A stretch of 64,000 nt of DNA from Micromonospora sp. M71_S20 (GTDB lineage: Bacteria; Actinomycetota; Actinomycetes; Mycobacteriales; Micromonosporaceae): NCBI RefSeq assembly GCF_003664255.1, contig NZ_RCCV01000001.1, positions 496,001 through 560,000 on the forward strand, read 5' to 3'. Made by a program: the position numbers and the translations under genes. Shown here in pieces: positions 31,941 to 38,344 of this stretch. Below the pieces are notes generated by a model. It had not been told where the DNA came from and made no database searches. It saw only the letters and a program-made list of their open reading frames with translations. Positions within the stretch are counted from its first letter, which is position 1, and every line of letters starts with the position of its first letter.

Positions 31941-32663
31941 GTGGGCCTGCGAATCTGGGAGACCGATCCCGAGGCCGAGCCGAAGCCGAGACAGAACTTC
32001 TCCGGGGACCTGGTCGGGCGCTTCCGCTCGGGCTACCAGGTGAACGGCCGTCCGGCCAGCCTGGAAAAGTGGCGGGTGACCTCCGGGGACCCGGCGGTCG
32101 CCGAGGAAGTCCGGCGCATGTTCGGCGGCGACAAGCCGCAGACGTGGGAGACGACCGGGGAAGACAACCTCGAAGTCTTCACGAACGCCGAGCGCGTGAA
32201 GATCCTCCTCGACGGCCCCCGGGCGATCCGTCAGGAGATGGTCCTCTGGGGCCGGAACGCCGCCCTGCGGCGCTGCGACGGCGTCGAGCAAACCGGCGTG
32301 GACGCGGACGACCCGGCGAAGGGCCGTCCGTGCGAGTGCCCGGCGAGTTACCAGGACCGGAAGGACGCCGCGAAGGCGGGCCGGGGGTGCCAGCCGTCGA
32401 CCACCGCCTATTTCAAGTTGGCCGACGCCCCCGACCTGGGCCGGTTCAAGTTCAACAGCGGTTCGTGGTCCCTGGTCCGCGACATCGTGACCACGGAAAA
32501 GGCCCTCGACGAGATCGGCGGCCCGGCGCTCGCGTGGCTGGGTCTCGAAGTCGTGTCGTACGAGGTGAAGGCGACCGGCGCGAAGCGGCAGTTCACGAAG
32601 CCGCTTATCGACGTGATCGGCGCAGCCCCGGCGGCGCTGATCGACGAAGAGCCCCCGTTCTAA
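31941..32663 (+). CDS. Recombination directionality factor (phiC31 gp3-like)
   Basis: A 240-residue protein from GTG 31941 after GGAAGGAGG. It begins GLRIWETDPEAEPKPRQNFS and continues VGRFRSGYQVNGRPASLEKW and TNAERVKILLDGPRAIRQEM. A Cys cluster (CDGVEQTG ... CECPASYQDRK ... GRGCQPS) and a C-terminal GSWSLVRDIV ... LGLEVVSYEVKATG follow. Sequence and length (phiC31 gp3 is about 244 residues) match the family that switches a phiC31-type serine integrase from insertion to excision. It fits the serine integrase at the left end. Expression from its own early-type promoter would couple excision to induction. Confidence 0.85.
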   Translation: MGLRIWETDPEAEPKPRQNFSGDLVGRFRSGYQVNGRPASLEKWRVTSGDPAVAEEVRRMFGGDKPQTWETTGEDNLEVFTNAERVKILLDGPRAIRQEMVLWGRNAALRRCDGVEQTGVDADDPAKGRPCECPASYQDRKDAAKAGRGCQPSTTAYFKLADAPDLGRFKFNSGSWSLVRDIVTTEKALDEIGGPALAWLGLEVVSYEVKATGAKRQFTKPLIDVIGAAPAALIDEEPPF

Positions 32664-32671
32664 TCGGGCCG

Positions 32672-32693
32672 GTGCGTTGAACGTTTAGCGCAC
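32672..32693. promoter_or_regulatory. CIR-like palindrome before the mini-ORF
   Basis: TGCGTTGAACGTTTAGCGCA (plus flanking G and C), a near-palindrome directly upstream of an AAAGGAGGG site. Confidence 0.65.
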
Positions 32694-32707
32694 AGAAAGG
32701 AGGGCGC

Positions 32708-32731
32708 GTGAAGGACTTCATCTGGAACTGA
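32708..32731 (+). CDS. Seven-residue leader peptide (MKDFIWN), possible attenuator
   Basis: GTG with an excellent AAAGGAGGG site 6 nt upstream, seven codons including one Trp, then TGA. A strong terminator hairpin lies 13 nt further on, and the next gene begins at 32812. The order promoter, short peptide, terminator, gene is that of a transcription attenuator. The peptide itself may be non-functional. Confidence 0.45.
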   Translation: MKDFIWN

Positions 32732-32743
32732 CGTAACGCAAAT

Positions 32744-32797
32744 GGCCTCGGGGCCGGGGTGCACTAAGTCTCCCCCGGCCTCGGGGCCCTCTTTGTT
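32744..32797 (+). terminator. Intrinsic terminator / possible attenuator
   Basis: GGCCTCGGGGCCGGGG and a matching CCCCGGCCTCGGGGCC form a long stem followed by CTCTTTGTTTT, between the leader peptide and the 32812 gene. Confidence 0.8.
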
Positions 32798-32811
32798 TTC
32801 TGGGAGGGGAA

Positions 32812-32994
32812 ATGCAAGAGCCGTACCTTCCGCCCGTCGTTTGGCGGGTGGCGATCCCCCGGCGATCGGGCTACCAAACCACGCCCGCGAGCCGTACCTA
32901 CACGAGCGAACGCGGCGCGCGGGACTACGCGGCGCGACACCCGGGCGCCCGCATCTTCCGCGCCGAACAGACCTGGGCCGAGGTGACCGAATGA
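32812..32994 (+). CDS. Hypothetical small protein
   Basis: A 60-residue protein from ATG 32812 after GGGAGGGG. It has a beta-beta-alpha-beta pattern (YLPPVVWRVAIPRRSGY, TYTSERGARDYAARHPGARI). It overlaps the next ATG by 4 nt. Similar small proteins that follow a terminator are common in actinophage early regions; function unknown. Confidence 0.55.
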   Translation: MQEPYLPPVVWRVAIPRRSGYQTTPASRTYTSERGARDYAARHPGARIFRAEQTWAEVTE

Positions 32995-33215
32995 GCTACG
33001 GAACCCGCGACTACGTGAAGCCCGGCGCCCCGATGTACCGCGCGGCCGGGTACGACGCCGCCGGCAACTGCGTCCGGTCGGTCGGCCCCTACGCCACGAA
33101 GGGCGCAGCCATGGGCCAGCGCGGCACGGTCCGGGGCCGGGCCGTCGTCCGCGTCTGCGTCGAGGTCTGCGAGCCGAGCTGGGCGCCCATTCCGGGGACG
33201 GAGGTCGAGCGGTGA
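32991..33215 (+). CDS. Hypothetical small protein
   Basis: A 74-residue protein from ATG 32991 (YVKPGAPMYRAAGYDAAGNC, VGPYATKGAAMGQRGTVRGR). Compact beta-rich, no known family. Coupled by 4-nt overlaps to both neighbours. Confidence 0.55.
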   Translation: MSYGTRDYVKPGAPMYRAAGYDAAGNCVRSVGPYATKGAAMGQRGTVRGRAVVRVCVEVCEPSWAPIPGTEVER

Positions 33216-33433
33216 GCCCGTCAGCCCGCGCCCTGGCGAACCTGGCCGGCGCGTTCGCGGCGTTCGTGGACGGCTTCACGGCGGCGCTCTCGTGCCTCGG
33301 GGTAGAGACCGCCCAGCGACGGGCCGCCCGCCGGCAGGGGCAGGTGGTCTGCTGGTTCCCTCACGACGCGCTAGACCCGGCACATCGCGGGGGTCCCCGC
33401 GCGGCGTGCCCGGAGTGCGGGGCGGCGCTGTGA
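33212..33433 (+). CDS. Hypothetical small protein with C-terminal zinc knuckle
   Basis: A 73-residue protein from GTG 33212. A helical N-terminus (NLAGAFAAFVDGFTAALSCL) precedes VCWFPHD and ACPECGAAL, giving a possible C/H...CxxC zinc site. Overlaps the next start by 4 nt. Confidence 0.55.
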   Translation: MSPSARALANLAGAFAAFVDGFTAALSCLGVETAQRRAARRQGQVVCWFPHDALDPAHRGGPRAACPECGAAL

Positions 33434-33879
33434 GCGCGAATAAGGCGAAGGGGACCCGCTGGGAAACCGCCCTCGTGCGGTTCTTCCGGGCCGCGACGAT
33501 CCGCGCGTTCCGCCCGGCACAGGAGGGTTTCCGGGACGTCGGCGACCTGGGCGGTCTCGACCCGTTCGCGGGTCAGGCGAAGGATTGGGCGAACTGGCAG
33601 GCCGCGATCCGCGAGGGCCTGGACGGCGTCGAGAAGCAACGTTTACACGCCCGCCAGGACTACGGCGTCGCGTTCGTGAAGCGGGCCCGCGCGTCGACCG
33701 GGCGCGGGTACGCCGTGATGACCGTCGCGACGTTCGTTCGGCTCTTGCTGCGGCTGCGGCGGGCGGAAGCCGCGCTCGCCGAGGCGGCCCCGGACACGGC
33801 GGCCCTCCTTCGCGGGTTCGCCGAGGAAGACCTTCAGGCCGACTTCGACGCCCTGGCGAAGGCCCTTCGCGAGGAGTGA
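33430..33879 (+). CDS. Putative Holliday-junction resolvase-like nuclease
   Basis: A 149-residue protein from GTG 33430. NKAKGTRWETALVRFFRAAT has the N-terminal Glu helix of Hjc-type resolvases. FRDVGDLGGLDPFAGQAKDW gives the Asp and the Q-x-K strand of the endonuclease core. The C-terminal half is helical (TFVRLLLRLRRAEAALAEAA). It probably processes recombination or replication intermediates together with the nearby exonuclease. A GTTTACACG copy introduces a TTA leucine codon at 33643. Confidence 0.68.
   Translation: MSANKAKGTRWETALVRFFRAATIRAFRPAQEGFRDVGDLGGLDPFAGQAKDWANWQAAIREGLDGVEKQRLHARQDYGVAFVKRARASTGRGYAVMTVATFVRLLLRLRRAEAALAEAAPDTAALLRGFAEEDLQADFDALAKALREE
33641..33649 (+). repeat. 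GTTTACACG site 15 (inside CDS)
   Basis: Exact copy read as Arg-Leu-His with a TTA codon, a frame that no peptide constraint explains. Confidence 0.75.
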
Positions 33880-33904
33880 ACACCCCGGCCGCGCCTGGCC
33901 GACT
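33877..33904 (+). promoter_or_regulatory. Phage promoter-like element P6
   Basis: TGAACA-N13-TGGCCGACT overlapping the stop codon of the resolvase-like gene, 51 nt upstream of the Lsr2-like start. Confidence 0.7.
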
Positions 33905-33954
33905 TACCCATTAGCCGCCCAGCAAGGGCACCGCGACTACCAGGGAGCGCAGCC

Positions 33955-34125
33955 ATGAACGAGACCACGACCGAGACCGCGACCGAGACCGAGGCCCCGG
34001 CGACCGCGAAGGAGGTCCGTACCTGGGCCGCTGTCAACTTCCGGGGCCACGTCGGCGCGCGTGGCCGCCTGGCGGGCGACGTGAAGGCCGCCTTCACCGA
34101 GGCGACCGGCCGCCAGGTCGCCTGA
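33955..34125 (+). CDS. Lsr2 C-terminal-like DNA-binding mini-protein
   Basis: A 56-residue protein from ATG 33955. After an acidic Thr/Glu-rich N-terminus, residues 18-55 (AKEVRTWAAVNFRGHVGARG, then RLAGDVKAAFTEATGR) match the C-terminal domain of Lsr2, including the central RGR that enters the AT-rich minor groove. The N-terminal oligomerisation domain of Lsr2 is missing. It could compete with host Lsr2 for AT-rich phage DNA and so block silencing, or act as a small nucleoid protein. It has its own early-type promoter. Confidence 0.72.
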   Translation: MNETTTETATETEAPATAKEVRTWAAVNFRGHVGARGRLAGDVKAAFTEATGRQVA

Positions 34126-34130
34126 CACGC

Positions 34131-34244
34131 GGCGGGCGTAGTCCAGCGGCCTAAGACGCCGTGCTGCGGACGGTTCGAGTCCGGCCGAAAGGCAAGCGGC
34201 CCCCGCCACGGTAACGCCGGTTCAAATCCGGTCGCCCGCCACCA
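34131..34244 (+). tRNA. Atypical tRNA-like element with encoded CCA
   Basis: The ends pair as a 7-bp acceptor stem (GGCGGGC with GCCCGCC) followed by ACCA. A D-arm-like segment (GTAGTCCAGCGGCCTAAGAC) and a normal T-arm (GCCGG TTCAAAT CCGGT) are present. The middle is about 40 nt too long and holds a second TTCGAGT T-loop-like sequence, so this looks like a degenerate or inserted tRNA rather than a standard one. A possible anticodon stem is GCCGT/ACGGT with a loop lacking U33. I do not assign an amino acid. Confidence 0.45.
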
Positions 34245-34250
34245 ACCCCC

Positions 34251-34286
34251 GAAAAGCCCTCGGCCTAGTGCCGGGGGCTTTTCGCA
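34251..34286 (+). terminator. Intrinsic terminator
   Basis: CGAAAAGCCCTCGGC and its complement form a stem ending in CTTTTCG. Confidence 0.85.
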
Positions 34287-34295
34287 TTTCTGCCC

Positions 34296-34323
34296 TGAAC
34301 ACCCCGCCGGCCACTGGCCGACT
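34296..34323 (+). promoter_or_regulatory. Phage promoter-like element P7
   Basis: TGAACA-N13-TGGCCGACT, 31 nt upstream of the start at 34354. Confidence 0.7.
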
Positions 34324-34353
34324 CCTCGGACGTCCCCGACGGAAGGAGGCGCA

Positions 34354-34560
34354 ATGCCGCCCCGTAAGTACGCCCCGCCCCGTGAGTCCGACGGCTTGAA
34401 GCCGTACGTCCTGCGGTACCGGAGTTTCACCTTCACGAGTAACCGCATCGTGTGGGCCGCCTCGCTGAAGGACGCCCAACAGTTCACATACACCCGCGAG
34501 CGGTTCGCGAGCTACACGGTCCGCCGTGCCACCCCCGCCGATATGGAGGCCCACGCCTGA
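34354..34560 (+). CDS. Hypothetical small protein before primase
   Basis: A 68-residue protein from ATG 34354 after GGAAGGAGG. It is beta-rich (YVLRYRSFTFTSNRIVWAAS) with a helical middle (KDAQQFTYTRERFAS). It overlaps the primase start, so it is probably co-translated. No family recognised. Confidence 0.55.
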   Translation: MPPRKYAPPRESDGLKPYVLRYRSFTFTSNRIVWAASLKDAQQFTYTRERFASYTVRRATPADMEAHA

Positions 34561-37130
34561 TGAAGCTCTCTGACCTCCTCGACCGCCTCGGCGCGACCGA
34601 CGAAGGGGACGGCTGGCTTGCCGTCTGCCCGGCACACGCGGACTCCCGCCCGTCCCTGCGGATCGCCGTGGGCGAGTCCGGCGCCGTCCTGCTGAAGTGC
34701 CGCGCCGGCTGCTCGACCGTCGAGGGCGAGGCCGGCAAGATTCGCCCCGGCGCCGTCCTGCTCGCGCTGGGCATGTCCGTGGCCGAACTGCACAACATCG
34801 ACGCCACGGACGCCCCCGTTCGCGCGACGTCGACCAGTACCCCGGCGAGCCCGGCGGCGGTCGCGGCCCTGGCGGCGCAGCTCGACCGTTGGGCGGCGGC
34901 ACTGTGGAACGGGTCCGACCCCGCGACCGCTGACGCCGCCTTCACGTACGCCCGCGACAGGTTCGGTCTCGCCGCAGACGACATGACGCGCCTCGGTCTG
35001 GGCGTCGCCGAGCGGGCCGCGTACGACGACGCCGGTACCCTCCTTCGCGGCCTGCCCGGCGGTCCGCGCCTGGTCGTTCCGTTCCGCGACCGCGACGGCG
35101 TCCCGCGTGGCTACCAGGCCCGCGCGCTCGACGCCTCGGCGAAGGTCCGATGGTTGGGCGCGAAGTCGCCGCAGGGCGAGTCCTGGGCCCGGGTCGGCTT
35201 CCTGCCGGGCGAGTCCGGCTGGGCCGAGCTGATCGTGACCGAGGGCCCCGGCGACGGCCTGACCGCGTGCGCGACCGGCTATGACGTCGCCTTCGTGCGT
35301 GGCGCCGGCCTGGCCGCGTCCGTCGCGGGCGAGGTCGCCGCTCTGGCCGACGGGCGTCCGGTCGTCGTCGTCGGCGACGCGGACGCCTCGGGCGACCGTT
35401 TCTCGCGGGTCCTGTGCGCCGAGCTGGCGAAGCTGGGCCTCTCGGCCCGCAGCGTCCGGCCGCCGGCTGACGGCGACGACGTGACGGACTGGCGGGGCCG
35501 CAGCCCGGAGACCTTCGCGACGGACTTCATTCGGGCGGTCACCAACTCGCAGGACCCGGGCGGGCTGAAGACCCGGCTCAACGCGTGGACGGACGCGGAC
35601 CTGACCGAGGTCGCGTCGGCCCGCCGGCTGAAGGACTTCTTCGAGGAGGCGGGGTCCGGGGTGAAGTACAGCCCCGAGGCCGGTTTCTTCATCCTCACGG
35701 ATGGCGTGTGGAGGTCGGACAAGCTCGACGCGGTCCGGACCGCTGCACAGGACGTCGCCGCGTCGATCTGGGCCGAGGCCGCCGAGCTGGCCGAGGCGCT
35801 GAAGGAGGTCGTCAAGGCGGGCGATAAGGAGGAGGCGAAGGAGCTTTCCGCCCGCGTCGGGAAGCTGAAGAGCTTCGCGAAGGCGGCGAACAGCTCGAAG
35901 GGCATCGACGCGATGGTTCGCGAGCTGAAGGCCCTCCGGGGCGTTGCCGTCGACTTCGAGGCGTTCGACAAGCATCACCACTTGCTCGCCGTGCGGAACG
36001 GGGTTATCGACCTGCGGTCGGGCCGGCTTCAGGAGCACGACCCGGACCTTCTCCTGACCCGGCGCGTCGACCTCGACTATGACCCCGAGGCGACCGCGCC
36101 GCGCTGGGAAGCCTTCCTCCGTGAGGTCTTCCCGCACGCCCGCCACGCCGGCCTGCCGGACTACATGCGCCGGCTGGTCGGGTACGGGATCACGGGCGAG
36201 ACCGGCGAACAGTGCTTCGTCGTCCACCACGGCGGCGGCGCGAACGGGAAGAGCGTTTACACGGACACGCTGACGGAGGTCTTCCGCGAGCTGGTCGTGA
36301 CGACGCCCTTCAGCACGTTCGAGGAGAAGCAGAGCGGCGGCATCCCGAACGACCTCGCCGCGCTGAAGGGGTCCCGGTTGGTCTTCGCGGCCGAGGGTGA
36401 GCAGGGCCGCCCGATGGCCGAGGCGGTCCTGAAGCGGGTCACCGGCCGCGATTCGATCTCGGCCCGGTTCATGCGGAAGGAGTTCTTCGAGTTCCGCCCG
36501 ACGTTCCTCCTTCAGCTCGCGACGAACTTCCGCCCGCAGTTCAGGGGTCAGGACGAAGGACTCTGGCGCCGCGTGAAGCTGGTCCCCTGGGAGCGGTACT
36601 TCACGCCGGCCGAGCGGGATCACAAGCTGGGCGAGAAGTTGCTTGCCGAGGCCGCCGGCATCCTCGCGTGGGCGGTCCGGGGCGCGGTCGACTGGTACCG
36701 CGACGGCCTTCAGGACCCGGTCGTGATCCGGGACGCGACGAAGGAATACCGGCAGACGTCCGACGCCCTGGCCGGCTTCCTGCCCGGCGTCCTGGTCGCC
36801 GAGGAGGGCGGGAAGGTCACGGCCAAGGTCGTATGGGACGCGTACCGCCAGTGGTGCGACGACGAAGCCCTTCCCGGGAAGGAGCGTTGGACGCGGCGAG
36901 CCATGTTCGCGGCGCTCGAAGAGCGGGGCGCGACGAAGAAAAAGGAGAACATCGGCGTCGTCTTCCTGGGCCTGCGGGTGGCCCGGCCGTCGGACCACGC
37001 GACCGACGAGACCGCCGAAGAAAACCCGGTCGAGGGGCGAACAGTTGCCTCGCCGCTGGCCGACTCCCCTAGCGACACCCCTTCCGCCGGTCCTTCGCTG
37101 GACGACATCTTCTCGGGAGATTCCCTGTGA
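34560..37130 (+). CDS. Primase-helicase (zinc-finger, Toprim, D5/SF3)
   Basis: An 856-residue replication protein from ATG 34560. Zinc ligands CPAH and CRAGC lie in the first 60 residues. The Toprim core is LIVTEGPGD near 225 and VVVVGDADASGD near 270. A charged helical linker around 400-450 leads to the D5_N domain. The SF3 helicase follows, with Walker A GGGANGKSVYTD near 558 and Walker B RLVFAAEGE near 602, then a C-terminal winged helix (KEYRQTSDALAGFL). It unwinds and primes phage DNA. A GTTTACACG site overlaps the Walker A codons, and promoter P8 lies in the last codons. Confidence 0.92.
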   Translation: MKLSDLLDRLGATDEGDGWLAVCPAHADSRPSLRIAVGESGAVLLKCRAGCSTVEGEAGKIRPGAVLLALGMSVAELHNIDATDAPVRATSTSTPASPAAVAALAAQLDRWAAALWNGSDPATADAAFTYARDRFGLAADDMTRLGLGVAERAAYDDAGTLLRGLPGGPRLVVPFRDRDGVPRGYQARALDASAKVRWLGAKSPQGESWARVGFLPGESGWAELIVTEGPGDGLTACATGYDVAFVRGAGLAASVAGEVAALADGRPVVVVGDADASGDRFSRVLCAELAKLGLSARSVRPPADGDDVTDWRGRSPETFATDFIRAVTNSQDPGGLKTRLNAWTDADLTEVASARRLKDFFEEAGSGVKYSPEAGFFILTDGVWRSDKLDAVRTAAQDVAASIWAEAAELAEALKEVVKAGDKEEAKELSARVGKLKSFAKAANSSKGIDAMVRELKALRGVAVDFEAFDKHHHLLAVRNGVIDLRSGRLQEHDPDLLLTRRVDLDYDPEATAPRWEAFLREVFPHARHAGLPDYMRRLVGYGITGETGEQCFVVHHGGGANGKSVYTDTLTEVFRELVVTTPFSTFEEKQSGGIPNDLAALKGSRLVFAAEGEQGRPMAEAVLKRVTGRDSISARFMRKEFFEFRPTFLLQLATNFRPQFRGQDEGLWRRVKLVPWERYFTPAERDHKLGEKLLAEAAGILAWAVRGAVDWYRDGLQDPVVIRDATKEYRQTSDALAGFLPGVLVAEEGGKVTAKVVWDAYRQWCDDEALPGKERWTRRAMFAALEERGATKKKENIGVVFLGLRVARPSDHATDETAEENPVEGRTVASPLADSPSDTPSAGPSLDDIFSGDSL
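36255..36263 (+). repeat. GTTTACACG site 16 (inside CDS)
   Basis: Exact copy directly after the Walker A codons of the primase-helicase, read as Val-Tyr-Thr. Confidence 0.7.
37038..37065 (+). promoter_or_regulatory. Phage promoter-like element P8 (inside primase 3' end)
   Basis: CGAACA-N13-TGGCCGACT with the same spacing as the other copies, 62 nt upstream of the start at 37127. It is encoded within an apparently disordered C-terminal tail. Confidence 0.6.
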
Positions 37131-37288
37131 GCCGACTGACCCGCCGCCGCAAGCGGTACCGCGTGCACATCGAAGAGCGCGACGGCCTGGGCGAGACCGC
37201 CGAGGTCTACCTGACCGAGGCCGAGGCCGACGCCGTCCGCTACGTCGCCGACCTCCTTCCGACCCTGACGATCGAGGAGGCCGTGTGA
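37127..37288 (+). CDS. Hypothetical small protein
   Basis: A 53-residue protein from GTG 37127 (RLTRRRKRYRVHIEERDGLG, AEVYLTEAEADAVRYVADLL). It has a beta hairpin plus helix and no recognised family. It overlaps both neighbours by 4 nt. Confidence 0.55.
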   Translation: MSRLTRRRKRYRVHIEERDGLGETAEVYLTEAEADAVRYVADLLPTLTIEEAV

Positions 37289-37713
37289 CCACCCCGGCTG
37301 ACGACTGCGGCGTGACGGGCGGGTGCCAGGCGTGCCCGCTCTTCGCCGCGAACGTGTGCGGCGACCCGGCGCCCGAGCCCCGCGCGCCGGTCCTGTGCAA
37401 CGCGCCCATGCCCCCTGCGGGCAGGGTGCGTTGCGACAAGCCCGCAGGCCACAACGGCGACCGCCACCTGTCGCGGATGTTCGGTCTCGGCGAGGCGGCG
37501 TGGGGCTACGTCCCGACGGCCGCCGAGAACCCGGCCCGGTTCGAGGTCGACGGCGCGGGCGTCGTGACCGACCGGGACGCGGCCGAGCCCGCCCCGGCCC
37601 GGTTCGAGGTCGACGGCGCGGGCGTGGCGCTCGACCTCGACGCCCCGGACGTCGACCCGAACGAGCCCCGGCCCGAGGGCGCCGGTTGCTGCGGTGGCGG
37701 GTGTGGTGCCTGA
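37285..37713 (+). CDS. Cys-rich hypothetical protein
   Basis: A 142-residue protein from GTG 37285. The N-terminal half has Cys pairs (DDCGVTGGCQACPLFAANVC, VLCNAPM, VRCDKPAGHNGDRHLS) that suggest a zinc site. A direct repeat PARFEVDGAGV occurs twice, and the C-terminus ends in CCGGGCGA, as seen in other small phage proteins. Function unknown. Confidence 0.6.
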   Translation: MTTPADDCGVTGGCQACPLFAANVCGDPAPEPRAPVLCNAPMPPAGRVRCDKPAGHNGDRHLSRMFGLGEAAWGYVPTAAENPARFEVDGAGVVTDRDAAEPAPARFEVDGAGVALDLDAPDVDPNEPRPEGAGCCGGGCGA

Positions 37714-38002
37714 GTCCGAGGGCGCGCGTCGCGCACGCATAAAGGCCCAGGTCATGCGGGACCACCCGTTCGAGGGCCCGGGGGCGTTCTGTCAGCACTG
37801 GACGCCGCTCGCCTCGCGCAACACCGCTGATGGGCTGCTGTCCTTCCGGTCTCAGTGCGGGTACGGGCGCGACACCCACCCGGACGCCGAGCACCCGATG
37901 AACCGCGAGACCCGGGCCGAAGAGGACGAGCTAAACGACCTCTGCGGGACCTGCGGCGAGCAGGCCGGGAGCCTGCGGCACACCGACCCGGAACCCAACT
38001 GA
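37694..38002 (+). CDS. Hypothetical Cys/His-containing protein
   Basis: A 102-residue protein. GTG 37694, 37703 and 37706 are all possible starts, and the 20-nt overlap with the previous gene leaves this open. FCQHWTPLASRNTADG, QCGYGRDTHPD and LCGTCGEQAG give several possible zinc ligands. No known family. Confidence 0.5.
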   Translation: MAGVVPESEGARRARIKAQVMRDHPFEGPGAFCQHWTPLASRNTADGLLSFRSQCGYGRDTHPDAEHPMNRETRAEEDELNDLCGTCGEQAGSLRHTDPEPN

Positions 38003-38020
38003 CCCCATAACCCGACCCGA

Positions 38021-38056
38021 ACGAAGGGCCGCTTCCCGCGTGGGAGCGGCCCTTCG
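38021..38056 (+). terminator. Hairpin, probable terminator
   Basis: GAAGGGCCGCTTCCC and its complement form a perfect stem around a CGCG loop, upstream of the thioredoxin gene. Confidence 0.75.
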
Positions 38057-38077
38057 GCCGTACCCGAGGAGTTCCCC

Positions 38078-38344
38078 GTGACCCGCATCCTGTACTTCAC
38101 CGCCCCGTGGTGCGTTCCCTGCCGGAAGTTCGGCCCGATGCTCGACGTTCAGGCCCGCGCCCGCGACCTTCCCGTTCAGCGCCTCGACATCGACGAGGAC
38201 GCCGCCGGCCGCGTCGCCCTGGCGCTCGACGTCCAGTCGGTCCCGACCGTCATCGTCGAGAGTGACGGCGAGGTCGTCGACCGCTTCGGCGCCCTCTCGC
38301 CGATCGCCCTGCGCGACCGTTTGGAGGCCGCGTGCGGACGCTGA
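38078..38344 (+). CDS. Thioredoxin-like protein
   Basis: An 88-residue thioredoxin from GTG 38078. LYFTAPWCVPCRKFGPML holds the CVPC active site (residues 12-15), and SVPTVIVESDGEVVDRFGAL holds the cis-Pro loop. The N-terminal strand is short. It may be a redox protein or, as in T7, a processivity partner for the polymerase encoded by the next gene, which it overlaps by 13 nt. The second role is inference from position. Confidence 0.85.
   Translation: MTRILYFTAPWCVPCRKFGPMLDVQARARDLPVQRLDIDEDAAGRVALALDVQSVPTVIVESDGEVVDRFGALSPIALRDRLEAACGR

Noticed and set aside
34131..34244. tRNA as the attachment site
   Set aside because: It lies in the middle of the prophage, and the integrase is a serine type that does not target tRNA genes as a rule; the YCII junction explains attR better.
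34512..37454. 980-residue open frame on the minus strand opposite the primase-helicase
   Set aside because: It is a shadow of the strongly supported primase gene and has a typical GC-rich antisense composition without any domain.
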